Shown here one piece after another: positions 7,818 through 13,996 of a stretch of DNA of 43,697 nucleotides. The stretch covers positions 1 through 43,697 of IMG/VR virus record IMGVR_UViG_3300032308_001717. One strand, 5' to 3'. The translations under genes and the position numbers were made by a program. Numbering within the stretch: the first letter of the stretch is position 1; each line of letters begins with the position of its first letter. Source of the DNA: a virus. The notes under the pieces are model-generated. The model did not search any database and was not told where the DNA came from. It saw only the letters and a list, made by a program, of their open reading frames with translations.

Positions 7818-8633
7818 ATGTCTAATTTTAGGTCGATAGTCATTAAGTGCAAAGGGGCCGGCACCCTCGCCCTGGACGCGATCACTCCCCTGCAGGGTCG
7901 TTTTAAAATACTCACCGACGACAACAGGAAACGCCTATGTCGAGAGATCATGGTCGACGGGTACCTAGAGCCGATTTCCGTATGGGAGGACGCCACCTCG
8001 GCGAAAATCTACATTCTTAACGGACACCAGCGGCGCGAGGCTCTGCTGTGGCTGAGGGATCATGGGTGGACTGACGATGATGGTGTGCACTGGAACGTAA
8101 AGATACCCCAGCTGCCGGTAAACTATGTCGACGCAAAGGACCTGGCCGAGGCGAAGCGCAACGTACTGGCTCTCGCTAGTCAGTATGGATCGGTCAGCAC
8201 TCAGGGCCTACGCTCCCTAGTCGAGGAGCTCGGGATCACCCACGAGGACCTCGCCAGCCAGTTCAATTTTCCGGAGATCGATATAGCCGCCCTCATGTCG
8301 GGTCTAGAGGTGCCGGCCATGATCGGTATGGACTTTGAGACGAATCCGCGGCTCACCGACCGCGACATCACGACCATCGGCCCTACGACTGTAAAGAACA
8401 CCACTCCCCAGGAGATGCCGGCGCTAAACACTGGAGACCGCGAGCCGTACCAGCAGAAAGCGTTTCACTTGCACGACGAGCAGGTGGCCATAGTGGACGA
8501 AGCGATGGCACTCGCCATAGAGCTGTTCGGCGCAGAGGCGACCGACTCGGATCTCACTGAAAACAAAAACTCGAACACGCTGGCTTTCATCTGCCAGAAA
8601 TTTATTGACGAGAACTCGGGCGATGAAAGCTAA
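7818..8633 (+). CDS. ParB/Srx-fold protein linked to Mom
   Basis: 271 residues. Residues 18-110 show the ParB N-terminal (ParB/sulfiredoxin) fold: ITPLQGRFK, a LTDDNRKRLCREIMVDGYLEPISVW stretch, and the signature GHQRREAL at 69-76. The C-terminal half is unassigned. There is no ParA partner, so chromosome-type partition is unlikely. Phage ParB-like domains often sit beside DNA-modification genes and may act as nucleotide-dependent DNA-binding or nuclease modules. It overlaps the Mom-like gene by 11 bp and is probably co-translated with it. GAGGCGG lies upstream of the ATG. Confidence 0.75.
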   Translation: MSNFRSIVIKCKGAGTLALDAITPLQGRFKILTDDNRKRLCREIMVDGYLEPISVWEDATSAKIYILNGHQRREALLWLRDHGWTDDDGVHWNVKIPQLPVNYVDAKDLAEAKRNVLALASQYGSVSTQGLRSLVEELGITHEDLASQFNFPEIDIAALMSGLEVPAMIGMDFETNPRLTDRDITTIGPTTVKNTTPQEMPALNTGDREPYQQKAFHLHDEQVAIVDEAMALAIELFGAEATDSDLTENKNSNTLAFICQKFIDENSGDES

Positions 8634-9429
8634 AGACATGCAGGTGCGGATCATCGGCAGGCCCGATGCCGTCGCCTTCATAAAGAAATGGCACTACTCC
8701 GGCAAAGTGGATCCGCGCTCACAACTCCATTTCGGCGTTTTCTTCGAGGATAAACTGTACGGGGTACTGCAGTACGGCCCGAGTGTGGACAAGCGCAAGA
8801 TGCTGCCCCTGCTCCCGGGCATGGGGTGGAACGATTTCCTAGAGCTCAATCGGCTGGCACTCCACCCATCGGCACCGAAAAACAGTGAGAGCCGGGCCAT
8901 CGGGATCACTCTCCGGATGATCCGCAAGGCCTACCCAAACATGAAGATGATCATCAGCTTTGCAGACGGGACTCAGTGTGGCGACGGTACGATCTACCGC
9001 GCCGCTGGCTTCCACCTGACTCAAATCAAAAAGAACACATCGATGATCCAGATGGCCAACGGAGATGTCCACTGCAAGCTGGTGTTCACGCTCCACTCGT
9101 CAGGAGGTCTGCAGCGTCGACTCGGCAAGTCGCCAGGCGAGTCGCTAAAAGCGTTTATGGATCGGGTGGGGGCGAAGGCGATACCAGGGTTCCAGCTCAG
9201 GTACATCAAAATCCTGGACCCTGCGTGGGAGGATCGGCGCGGCTTTCAGGTCCTGCCGTATTCTGAGATAGACCGGGTGGGAGCTGGTATGTATCTTGGA
9301 AAGCAGAGACATCGCGCGCCGGAAGCAGAAGCCTCAATGCGCCCCGCTTCCAGTGGGGAGATAGGCGGTTCGAGTCCGACCCCGGCGCTCCACCTACCTC
9401 AGGCAGGTGAGGACATCATCAATAAGTAG
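8623..9429 (+). CDS. mom-like: Mom-like DNA adenine modification enzyme (GNAT fold)
   Basis: 268 residues. The body (1-228) resembles phage Mu Mom and its many phage relatives: KKWHYSG (21-27), FGVFFEDKLYGVLQYG, ELNRLAL (74-80), ISFADGTQCGDGTIYRAAGF (111-130), and a closing LPYSEIDRVGAGMYLG. Mom converts adenine in phage DNA to an N6-acetamido form that blocks host restriction; the donor has long been unclear. ATG 8623 is chosen over 8605 because of its coupling overlap with the ParB-like gene. From codon 232 the frame runs through a tRNA-Gly-like element, and these last residues (Pro, Ala, Ser, Gly-rich) look like read-through of the RNA gene rather than a protein fold. Confidence 0.8.
   Translation: MKAKDMQVRIIGRPDAVAFIKKWHYSGKVDPRSQLHFGVFFEDKLYGVLQYGPSVDKRKMLPLLPGMGWNDFLELNRLALHPSAPKNSESRAIGITLRMIRKAYPNMKMIISFADGTQCGDGTIYRAAGFHLTQIKKNTSMIQMANGDVHCKLVFTLHSSGGLQRRLGKSPGESLKAFMDRVGAKAIPGFQLRYIKILDPAWEDRRGFQVLPYSEIDRVGAGMYLGKQRHRAPEAEASMRPASSGEIGGSSPTPALHLPQAGEDIINK
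9316..9392 (+). tRNA. tRNA-Gly(UCC)-like element inside the 3' end of the mom-like gene
   Basis: 77 nt fold as a complete tRNA. The acceptor stem is GCGCCGG (9316-9322) with CCGGCGC (9382-9388), perfect. A 3-bp D stem GCA/TGC (9325-9327, 9338-9340) follows. The anticodon stem is CCCCG/TGGGG with loop CTTCCAG (9347-9353), giving anticodon TCC. The T arm is GGCGG (9364-9368), loop TTCGAGT, CCG then CC with one bulged A (9379). T73 and an encoded CCA (9390-9392) complete it. Glycine identity elements known from E. coli (G1-C72, C2-G71, G3-C70, U73, C35, C36) are all present. Odd features are A instead of U8, no G18-G19 in the D loop (C-T instead), and the T-stem bulge. It may be a charged but non-translational tRNA, or a decayed one. 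Confidence 0.75.
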
Positions 9430-9618
9430 TTTGTTTTTCCGATCCGAGGCCAGCAGGTGATCGCGCACGCTGATGGTCCACTCGTCAGGAGACTCGCACT
9501 CATGGGCGCTTAAAAAGGCGGAGATCGAGAGCCGATCCGCCGCCGTCAGTTTTTTGTTGATCACCGGGCCATAGAAAGCATCCGACCGGAGCTGGAGGTA
9601 TCGATCTTTGCGGGTCAT
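9394..9618 (-). CDS. Small hypothetical protein (74 aa)
   Basis: 74 residues, charged and helical, no recognised family. The ATG overlaps the stop of the 91-aa gene upstream, so it is the third gene of the leftward regulatory operon. Its 3' end lies opposite the last 36 bp of the mom-like gene and stops 2 nt from the tRNA-like element, so the convergent transcripts overlap. Confidence 0.6.
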   Translation of the reverse strand: MTRKDRYLQLRSDAFYGPVINKKLTAADRLSISAFLSAHECESPDEWTISVRDHLLASDRKNKLLIDDVLTCLR

Positions 9619-9890
9619 GCGGCCAGGTCCTTAAAGTGAGCACGTATCATCTTTAGAGCGATTTTCTTTTCGGCATCGGTGAGACGCCACATCAGGTGGT
9701 CGATATTGTCGAGGGCGAACTCCTCCGCAGCACGCGGGAGCTGTCGTTTAGACACCCCGACTTTCAGCATCTCGCTAAGGTACTCGTCCCCTGCGTAGAC
9801 GCTGGCCTCGCGCACGACGGCGTTGACAAAGACATTCTCGACGTGCTTCTGGTCCAGAAATATATTTGGTTTTGGTTGCTTTTTCGCCAT
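9615..9890 (-). CDS. Small hypothetical protein (91 aa)
   Basis: 91 residues, mostly helical, with a basic N-terminus (MAKKQPKPN) and a central acidic/hydrophobic helical stretch. No family recognised. It starts 3 nt after the stop of the XRE-type gene and overlaps the next gene by 4 bp. Likely an accessory of the regulator (anti-repressor or partner), which is inference from operon position. Confidence 0.6.
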   Translation of the reverse strand: MAKKQPKPNIFLDQKHVENVFVNAVVREASVYAGDEYLSEMLKVGVSKRQLPRAAEEFALDNIDHLMWRLTDAEKKIALKMIRAHFKDLAA

Positions 9891-9893
9891 GGG

Positions 9894-10190
9894 CTACGCT
9901 CCCTTTTTCTTTTTCGACTTGGCTGCTTTTTCGGCACGCTCTGCGCGGTATTTTGCATAGAAAGCCTTACCGACTTTATTTCTGGCCTCGATCGCCTCCT
10001 CCAGCTTCGTCTTAGGGATGCCTAAAACTATGGCAAGGTTTTCACGTAGCCGGTCACTCACTATGGTGCGTGGGTTCGACTGTAGGTGACGGGCATAGTT
10101 TTCCGAGCAGTCAATCTCTTTTGCGAGTTTTTCGATAGACACGTCGCGCGTCTCGCGGGCCTCGGCGATCAGTTTTCCTAGTTTATCCAT
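9894..10190 (-). CDS. XRE-type helix-turn-helix regulator
   Basis: 98 residues. Residues about 3-65 read as a lambda-repressor/XRE domain: LIAEARETRDVSIEKLAKEI, the turn DCSENYARHLQ, then a run typical of the third to fifth helices ending VLGIPKTKLEE. A very basic Lys-rich tail (85-98) may bind DNA or RNA. AGGAGG precedes the ATG. It leads a leftward three-gene operon and lies between the two regions carrying the CTCA-N4-CGAG dyad, so it is the best candidate to bind them. Whether it represses early genes or lysogeny functions is unknown. Confidence 0.75.
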   Translation of the reverse strand: MDKLGKLIAEARETRDVSIEKLAKEIDCSENYARHLQSNPRTIVSDRLRENLAIVLGIPKTKLEEAIEARNKVGKAFYAKYRAERAEKAAKSKKKKGA

Positions 10191-10267
10191 ACTGGTAGTA
10201 CCTCCTGGGGTTTGTTGTCTCCATTATGAGGCACCATGTCATATAAAGAAAGCCCAAAAGGTTTTAG

Positions 10268-10305
10268 GTATCTGTTTGATACAGCTCAGTTTTTCTGGGT
10301 AGTTT
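10268..10305 (+). promoter_or_regulatory. Dyad and candidate promoter upstream of the structured region
   Basis: GTATC-TGTTT-GATAC is a perfect 5-bp dyad at about 10268-10282. TTGATA (10276-10281, one mismatch to a -35) overlaps its right arm, and TAGTTT (10300-10305) is 18 bp downstream as a modest -10. Rightward transcription from here would start near 10312 and enter the hairpin-rich region. The dyad also lies upstream of the leftward XRE operon and could serve as its operator. Confidence 0.35.
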
Positions 10306-10311
10306 GTGGTC

Positions 10312-10790
10312 AGAAGGGCGATCCCCCTCCTAGATGAGCTTGGCGGCTTTCGGAGGGGGACGTGCTGATGAGACAGGTCCACACTATCGGACCCACGCCA
10401 CCCTGGCAAGAACCCTCATCATATAAAGCTGCCGAATCCACATGTCCGGGACCGTAAAGCAGACCATCCACTGGGGGGCCCAGCGGGCAGGGGGGGCGAC
10501 GTGTCCGGTGATGCCGCGACAGCATCCTATCTCGATTAAATGTCGCGGCTATATGCACGACTGGCAGCCGACCGATCAAGGCGCCAGCGGGAGGCCCGCT
10601 CATGTGGAGCACCATAGGTACTCAGCGAAACACGCCAGATTCGAATGTAGTTGAGTACAGGCTAAGCCAAAGCGTTTTAAACGTGTCCATGGATTGGACG
10701 GCGATAGCTACAGCTATGTGCAAAACTGGGGGCTCCTCCCCCAGTGCCCCCGGTGCCGGCCATCTCCTGATGTCCCGGCCCTGCAGAAAA
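10312..10790 (+). ncRNA. Candidate large structured noncoding RNA
   Basis: About 480 nt with no convincing ORF but many perfect helices: TCCCCCTCC/GGAGGGGGA (10322-10330 with 10352-10360); TGATGAG/CTCATCA (10366-10372 with 10415-10421) enclosing GGTCC/GGACC and GCCA/TGGC; CTGGG/CCCAG (10471-10483); GATGC/GCATC with its loop paired downstream (10510-10548); CTGGC/GCCAG (10561-10587); AGCGGG/CCCGCT (10586-10600); GTACTCA/TGAGTAC (10618-10658); GTCCA/TGGAC (10684-10698); ACTGGGGG/CCCCCAGT (10725-10745); CATC/GATG (10761-10772). Phages carry large ornate RNAs such as GOLLD and ROOL; this is not recognisably either. The strand is inferred from the upstream promoter-like site and is uncertain. Confidence 0.5.
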
Positions 10791-10792
10791 GC

Positions 10793-10825
10793 TTGGACTC
10801 TGTCTCAGGATCGAGACTATATGAT
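10793..10825 (+). promoter_or_regulatory. Putative rightward early promoter with third dyad operator
   Basis: TTGGAC (10793-10798) is a -35-like box. GTCTC-AGGATC-GAGAC (10802-10817) repeats the operator seen at 7745-7760, with core CTCA-N4-CGAG at 10804-10815. TATATG (10818-10823) or TATGAT (10820-10825) could be the -10 with a long spacer. The dyad lying between the two boxes suits repression by occlusion. It precedes the recombination operon that begins at 10932. Confidence 0.55.
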
Positions 10826-10833
10826 ACCTGCGA

Positions 10834-10923
10834 AGCGTGACCTTCAAACTAAAATTTAAATCAGCCGGTCTCAGGGAATCATTGGTCACGCTCTGTCCCT
10901 GGGGCCGTGCTTCCTTTCGGAGG
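10834..10923 (+). promoter_or_regulatory. Structured 5' leader with ribosome-binding-site hairpin
   Basis: AGCGTGACC (10834-10842) pairs perfectly with GGTCACGCT (10884-10892), a 9-bp helix closing a 41-nt AT-rich loop. Just downstream CTTCC (10910-10914) pairs with GGAGG (10919-10923), which is the ribosome-binding site of the gene at 10932, through a TTTC loop. The leader could limit translation until something opens it. Structures are read by eye. Confidence 0.45.
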
Positions 10924-10931
10924 AGATAGCT

Positions 10932-11156
10932 ATGGCGGAGATCGGTATACCAATAGATCAGGAAACCGTCCTGACTACGAGAATTCAGGAGCTGGAGAAG
11001 AAAGTATCCGTACTAGAGCATGACAACCGGAGAGATCGAGCAGCACTGACCGCTAAGCAGTTAGAGCTCGACAAAATTAATTATGCTTGGGAGCGAGCCG
11101 AGGAGGTCTTTATGACTGTCCTTGATCGTCTTTTGGAAAAACTGGACGACCGATGA
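10932..11156 (+). CDS. Small coiled-coil protein (74 aa)
   Basis: 74 residues. Residues 12-55 form a long charged heptad region (RIQELEKKVSVLEHD...), so a coiled coil is likely. It begins the rightward operon with a GGAGGAG ribosome-binding site that is itself in a hairpin, and overlaps the next start by 4 bp. No family recognised; oligomeric regulatory or scaffold roles are possible. Confidence 0.65.
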   Translation: MAEIGIPIDQETVLTTRIQELEKKVSVLEHDNRRDRAALTAKQLELDKINYAWERAEEVFMTVLDRLLEKLDDR

Positions 11157-11368
11157 GCCAGGATTTCTTTGAGTGTGTGAAATGCGGACATCCTTACGGA
11201 CCTGATGACGAGCGCCACGAGTACATCGATGGCTACGTTTGTCAGGGATGCTATGAGGGTATGGCCGAGGATCAAGAGGAGCGTCAGCGCGAAAATGGGC
11301 CCGCGATCCCGTACTACGAGTTGCCACGCTTATCAATTAATAAAGGAGAATCGTATGCAACAAGTTAG
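11153..11368 (+). CDS. Small zinc-binding protein
   Basis: 71 residues with CVKCGHPY and CQGCYEG, two CxxC pairs about 20 residues apart, giving a zinc ribbon. Coupled to the preceding gene by an ATGA overlap and overlapping the next gene by 14 bp. The C-terminus is acidic and polar. Role unknown, possibly a DNA- or RNA-binding accessory to the recombination genes. Confidence 0.65.
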   Translation: MSQDFFECVKCGHPYGPDDERHEYIDGYVCQGCYEGMAEDQEERQRENGPAIPYYELPRLSINKGESYATS

Positions 11369-12314
11369 TGAGTCCGACGGTAGACCATTCGAGCCGCGCG
11401 ATTTGATCGTGCCGCCCGACTATAAGAACCACTGGCGTCCGGATCAGACCGAGGATGAGTACCACGCCGACAAATCAGCCATCGGATCGAGCAGCCTGCG
11501 CCTAGCACTCTCGTCACCCAAAGCGTTTTTCGAGGGACATTTCAAAGGCCGACAGCAGAAGGTCACAAATGACATGGAGCTGGGGCGGATCATCCACATG
11601 GCTCTGCTGGAGGGTGAAAAATTTAAAAATCGCTATGTCGTAATGCCTGAATTTCTGGGCCCGACGCTCGACGGAAAGATGAGTGCCCAGTCAAAGTCGG
11701 CCAAAGAAAAGCGCGCCGCATGGCTGGCCGACCGGAGGCCGGAGGAGGTCGTAGTCACTGAGGATCAACTAGAGATGATTACCGGGCAGATCGAGAGTGT
11801 ATCGCAGCATCCTCAGGGATGGGGAGTCTTCGCACATGGAGTGACCGAGCAGTCCGGGTACTACCGCGATCCGCGCACTGGTCTGCTGATGAAAATCAAA
11901 CCCGATTTCCGGGGCCACGACCTCTTCCTGATCACCGATTTCAAAACGGCTCAGTCATGTGACGCGAAGCTGTTCGGTGCCAAAGCGTTTGGCGCACTCC
12001 GCTATGACATCCAGGTGTGGATGTATGCCTACGGGACCGGACTGATCGAGGGCTGTCCGATGCCTGAGAACCTGTTTTTTATGGTGGTGGAGAAGACATG
12101 GCCCTATGAGTCAGCGGTCTACTTCATGACCGACGAGCAGAAAAACCAGGCGAGATATGACTACCAAAAGGCGCAGGATCGCGTGATTCAAGGGATCGAG
12201 TCCGGCCAGTGGCCACAGCGGCAGACTAAAATGGAGCCACTATGGACTCCCAGATTCTTTATCGATAACGACGTGGAGATGCACGAGAAGGAGCTAGACG
12301 ATGCAGGTATTTGA
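11355..12314 (+). CDS. RecE-like PDDEXK exonuclease
   Basis: 319 residues. The RecE/Cas4-type nuclease signature is present: SSSLRLALSSPKAF (45-58), GRIIHMALLEG with His81, IKPDFRG with Asp184, and ITDFKTA with Asp195 and Lys197. Such enzymes resect one strand from DNA ends to feed a RecT annealase, which is encoded just downstream. The start at 11355 follows AAAGGAGAA; a longer in-frame ORF has no fitting start. About half the size of E. coli RecE but equal to its catalytic part. Confidence 0.85.
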   Translation: MQQVSESDGRPFEPRDLIVPPDYKNHWRPDQTEDEYHADKSAIGSSSLRLALSSPKAFFEGHFKGRQQKVTNDMELGRIIHMALLEGEKFKNRYVVMPEFLGPTLDGKMSAQSKSAKEKRAAWLADRRPEEVVVTEDQLEMITGQIESVSQHPQGWGVFAHGVTEQSGYYRDPRTGLLMKIKPDFRGHDLFLITDFKTAQSCDAKLFGAKAFGALRYDIQVWMYAYGTGLIEGCPMPENLFFMVVEKTWPYESAVYFMTDEQKNQARYDYQKAQDRVIQGIESGQWPQRQTKMEPLWTPRFFIDNDVEMHEKELDDAGI

Positions 12315-12507
12315 CGACCTTTCAAAAAGCAAAGAGATGGGGGATCGGTTCCTCGAAATGTGGGAGGGGCAGACGCCGCTGTCATGTGCACTGGCCCTCG
12401 CTGCGCTAGTAAAAACAGCAGAGGACGATGAGAGCCCCATTTTTAAAGGTGCATGGGCTCAGGCAAAATTCTATGCGGACATCGAGGTTAGAAATGTCGG
12501 AAACTAA
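12301..12507 (+). CDS. Small hypothetical protein between exonuclease and RecT
   Basis: 68 residues, helical, no family recognised. It starts within the 3' end of the exonuclease gene and overlaps the RecT start by 14 bp, so it is translated as part of the recombination operon. A role with the exonuclease/annealase pair is inferred only from position. Confidence 0.6.
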   Translation: MQVFDDLSKSKEMGDRFLEMWEGQTPLSCALALAALVKTAEDDESPIFKGAWAQAKFYADIEVRNVGN

Positions 12508-13297
12508 TCTAGACCAGGAGCAGCCACCGGCACCAGATATCCCACCCGAACAGCCCAAACGTGAGGTCAGCGTCATCCCTATCGACTCCACCGGTCGCGT
12601 GGTCGCACGGAATCACACCGAGCTGCTGCGATACTGCGGCGCCCTGATCCAGGGTGGTGGTGTCCCAGAGCGGTTTAAAACTCCTCAGCAGCTGTTTGGC
12701 GCTATCGCCTACGCGCGCGAGTTGAGGCTGCCGGACACCGCGATCCGCCAGATCGCAAACATCGAGGGGGTCATGTCGATTTTCGGAGACCTCCCGCTGT
12801 CTCTAGTCCAGAGATCTGGAGATCTGACGCATTTCAAAGAGCAGTGGTTCGACGATGATCAAAATGTGATCTGCTTCGAAAACAAAAACCTGAAGTCACC
12901 GGTCTACGGATCAGTCACGTTCATCTCCCGCGGCAAGGGTGAGATCCAGAGTTTTTCATTCACCATGGACGATGCGCGGAAGGCGGGGCTGTACCCAGCG
13001 AAAAAGCGAAACGGTGAGGCAAACCCGAGCTCTCCGTGGGAGAAGTATACGGCCCAGATGCTCCGGTATCGGTCGCGCGGTCTCGCTCTCAAGTCAGTGT
13101 TCGCCGACGCCATCAACGGAGTCAGTATCGCGGAGTTTGATTTCCCAGATTCCGCTCCAGAGCTGACAGGGATTAAGGACGTGACGCCGTCTCAGGATCG
13201 TGATGAGCTAGCCGAAAAGCTCGCAAAGCGGGCAGAGCAGCATAAGGGAAAAGTCGAGAGTAGTCCGAGCGTGAGCGAGACACAGGAGCCAAGTTAA
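12494..13297 (+). CDS. recT: RecT-family single-strand annealing protein
   Basis: 267 residues. The RecT core covers about residues 45-225, with FKTPQQLFGAIAYARELRLP, then a Trp/Phe-rich middle and SPWEKYTAQMLRYRSRGLALKSVFAD, which is characteristic of the family. The N-terminus is Pro/Glu-rich and the C-terminus is a charged tail. GAGG upstream of ATG 12494 fixes the start. With the adjacent exonuclease it would carry out phage recombination and end repair. Confidence 0.88.
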   Translation: MSETNLDQEQPPAPDIPPEQPKREVSVIPIDSTGRVVARNHTELLRYCGALIQGGGVPERFKTPQQLFGAIAYARELRLPDTAIRQIANIEGVMSIFGDLPLSLVQRSGDLTHFKEQWFDDDQNVICFENKNLKSPVYGSVTFISRGKGEIQSFSFTMDDARKAGLYPAKKRNGEANPSSPWEKYTAQMLRYRSRGLALKSVFADAINGVSIAEFDFPDSAPELTGIKDVTPSQDRDELAEKLAKRAEQHKGKVESSPSVSETQEPS

Positions 13298-13302
13298 ACC
13301 GG

Positions 13303-13322
13303 GGTCGGTAACACGGCCTTTT
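13303..13322 (+). terminator. Weak intrinsic terminator after recT
   Basis: GGTCG (13303-13307) pairs with CGGCC (13314-13318) around a 6-nt loop, followed at once by TTTT. The 5-bp stem with one wobble is short, so termination would be partial. It separates recT from the run of small genes. Confidence 0.35.
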
Positions 13323-13335
13323 CGACGGAGAGATT

Positions 13336-13434
13336 ATGGAATCAATTTTGATGTGGGCGGTACGCATCACGATATTTGGCGGGTTCATCTGGTTGCTAGT
13401 CGCGATCGTGACGTCAGACATGGTGCTGAGATGA
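13336..13434 (+). CDS. Tiny membrane peptide (32 aa)
   Basis: 32 residues, nearly all one transmembrane segment (about 6-26) with a short polar tail ending VLR. GGAGAG precedes the ATG. Its stop overlaps the next start in an ATGA. No family recognised. Confidence 0.55.
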   Translation: MESILMWAVRITIFGGFIWLLVAIVTSDMVLR

Positions 13435-13709
13435 GTGTCCAGCCACGATGCCGAGGGTGCAACAAAGTGATCGAGTGGATCGAGGTCATGGAGGAGACCC
13501 CTCAGGGGGTTTCGACAAAGAGGATACCCCTTGACCCGAGAGCGCCGACCTGGCGGTTTGACGGACGGGCATGGGTACGATCCGACGCTCGCGTCAGCCA
13601 CTTCGCCACATGTCCGATGGCCGACCAGTTCTCCGCATCGAAGCGGGGGCAGCCGGAGCAGCCGGAGCAGGGTGATCTGCTCGCCCGTCGACCATACAAG
13701 GAAGACTGA
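13431..13709 (+). CDS. Zinc-finger-like small protein
   Basis: 92 residues with CRGCNKVIEWIE at the N-terminus and HFATCPMADQF later, a likely zinc site (Cys, Cys, His, Cys). The C-terminus is Gln/Glu/Pro-rich. The start is fixed by the ATGA overlap with the membrane peptide; the longer frame overlaps it. Function unknown. Confidence 0.6.
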   Translation: MSVQPRCRGCNKVIEWIEVMEETPQGVSTKRIPLDPRAPTWRFDGRAWVRSDARVSHFATCPMADQFSASKRGQPEQPEQGDLLARRPYKED

Positions 13710-13870
13710 TGTTCACCATAGACATGTTAGAGTTGATCGACATTCATAGTCTGATCGAGCGGGTAAAACAAAATGTGGATGAAGTGATCTATGAAGAGAT
13801 GAGTGTAGTGGTAGAGTATGAAGGGGTGAAGTATAGGCTAGAGTTTATTCTGAAAAAGGAGCTGGATTGA
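13709..13870 (+). CDS. Small acidic protein (53 aa)
   Basis: 53 residues, rich in Glu, Val and Ile with an alpha/beta feel (HSLIERVKQNVDEVIYEEM, VVVEYEGVKYRLEFIL). The ATG overlaps the TGA of the preceding gene. No family recognised. Confidence 0.5.
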   Translation: MFTIDMLELIDIHSLIERVKQNVDEVIYEEMSVVVEYEGVKYRLEFILKKELD

Positions 13871-13996
13871 ATGAGATGCGAACACAACCGCGACGACTAT
13901 CGCACTTGTCCGCATTGCTTGGGTATCGGCGCAGCAAGCGTCAAACCCCCCGCGCTAGCGTCGGCGGATGAGATTGTGGGAGGAAAAGATGAGTGA
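13871..13996 (+). CDS. Tiny zinc-knuckle protein (41 aa)
   Basis: 41 residues. MRCEHNRDDYRTCPHCLG gives Cys3, His5, Cys13 and Cys16, a compact zinc site. It starts directly after the preceding stop and ends 8 bp inside the next gene. Role unknown. Confidence 0.5.
   Translation: MRCEHNRDDYRTCPHCLGIGAASVKPPALASADEIVGGKDE

Noticed and set aside
10365-10372. CTGATGAG, the core of a hammerhead ribozyme
   Set aside because: No GAAA element with flanking stems at hammerhead spacing; TGATGAG instead pairs with CTCATCA at 10415-10421.
10310-10859. ORFs of 70-101 codons on both strands in the noncoding region
   Set aside because: No ribosome-binding sites, protein-like composition or operon context; they overlap perfect RNA helices.
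10869-10880. Fourth possible operator, GTCTCAGGGAATC
   Set aside because: Only the left half matches; no CGAG/GAGAC right arm.
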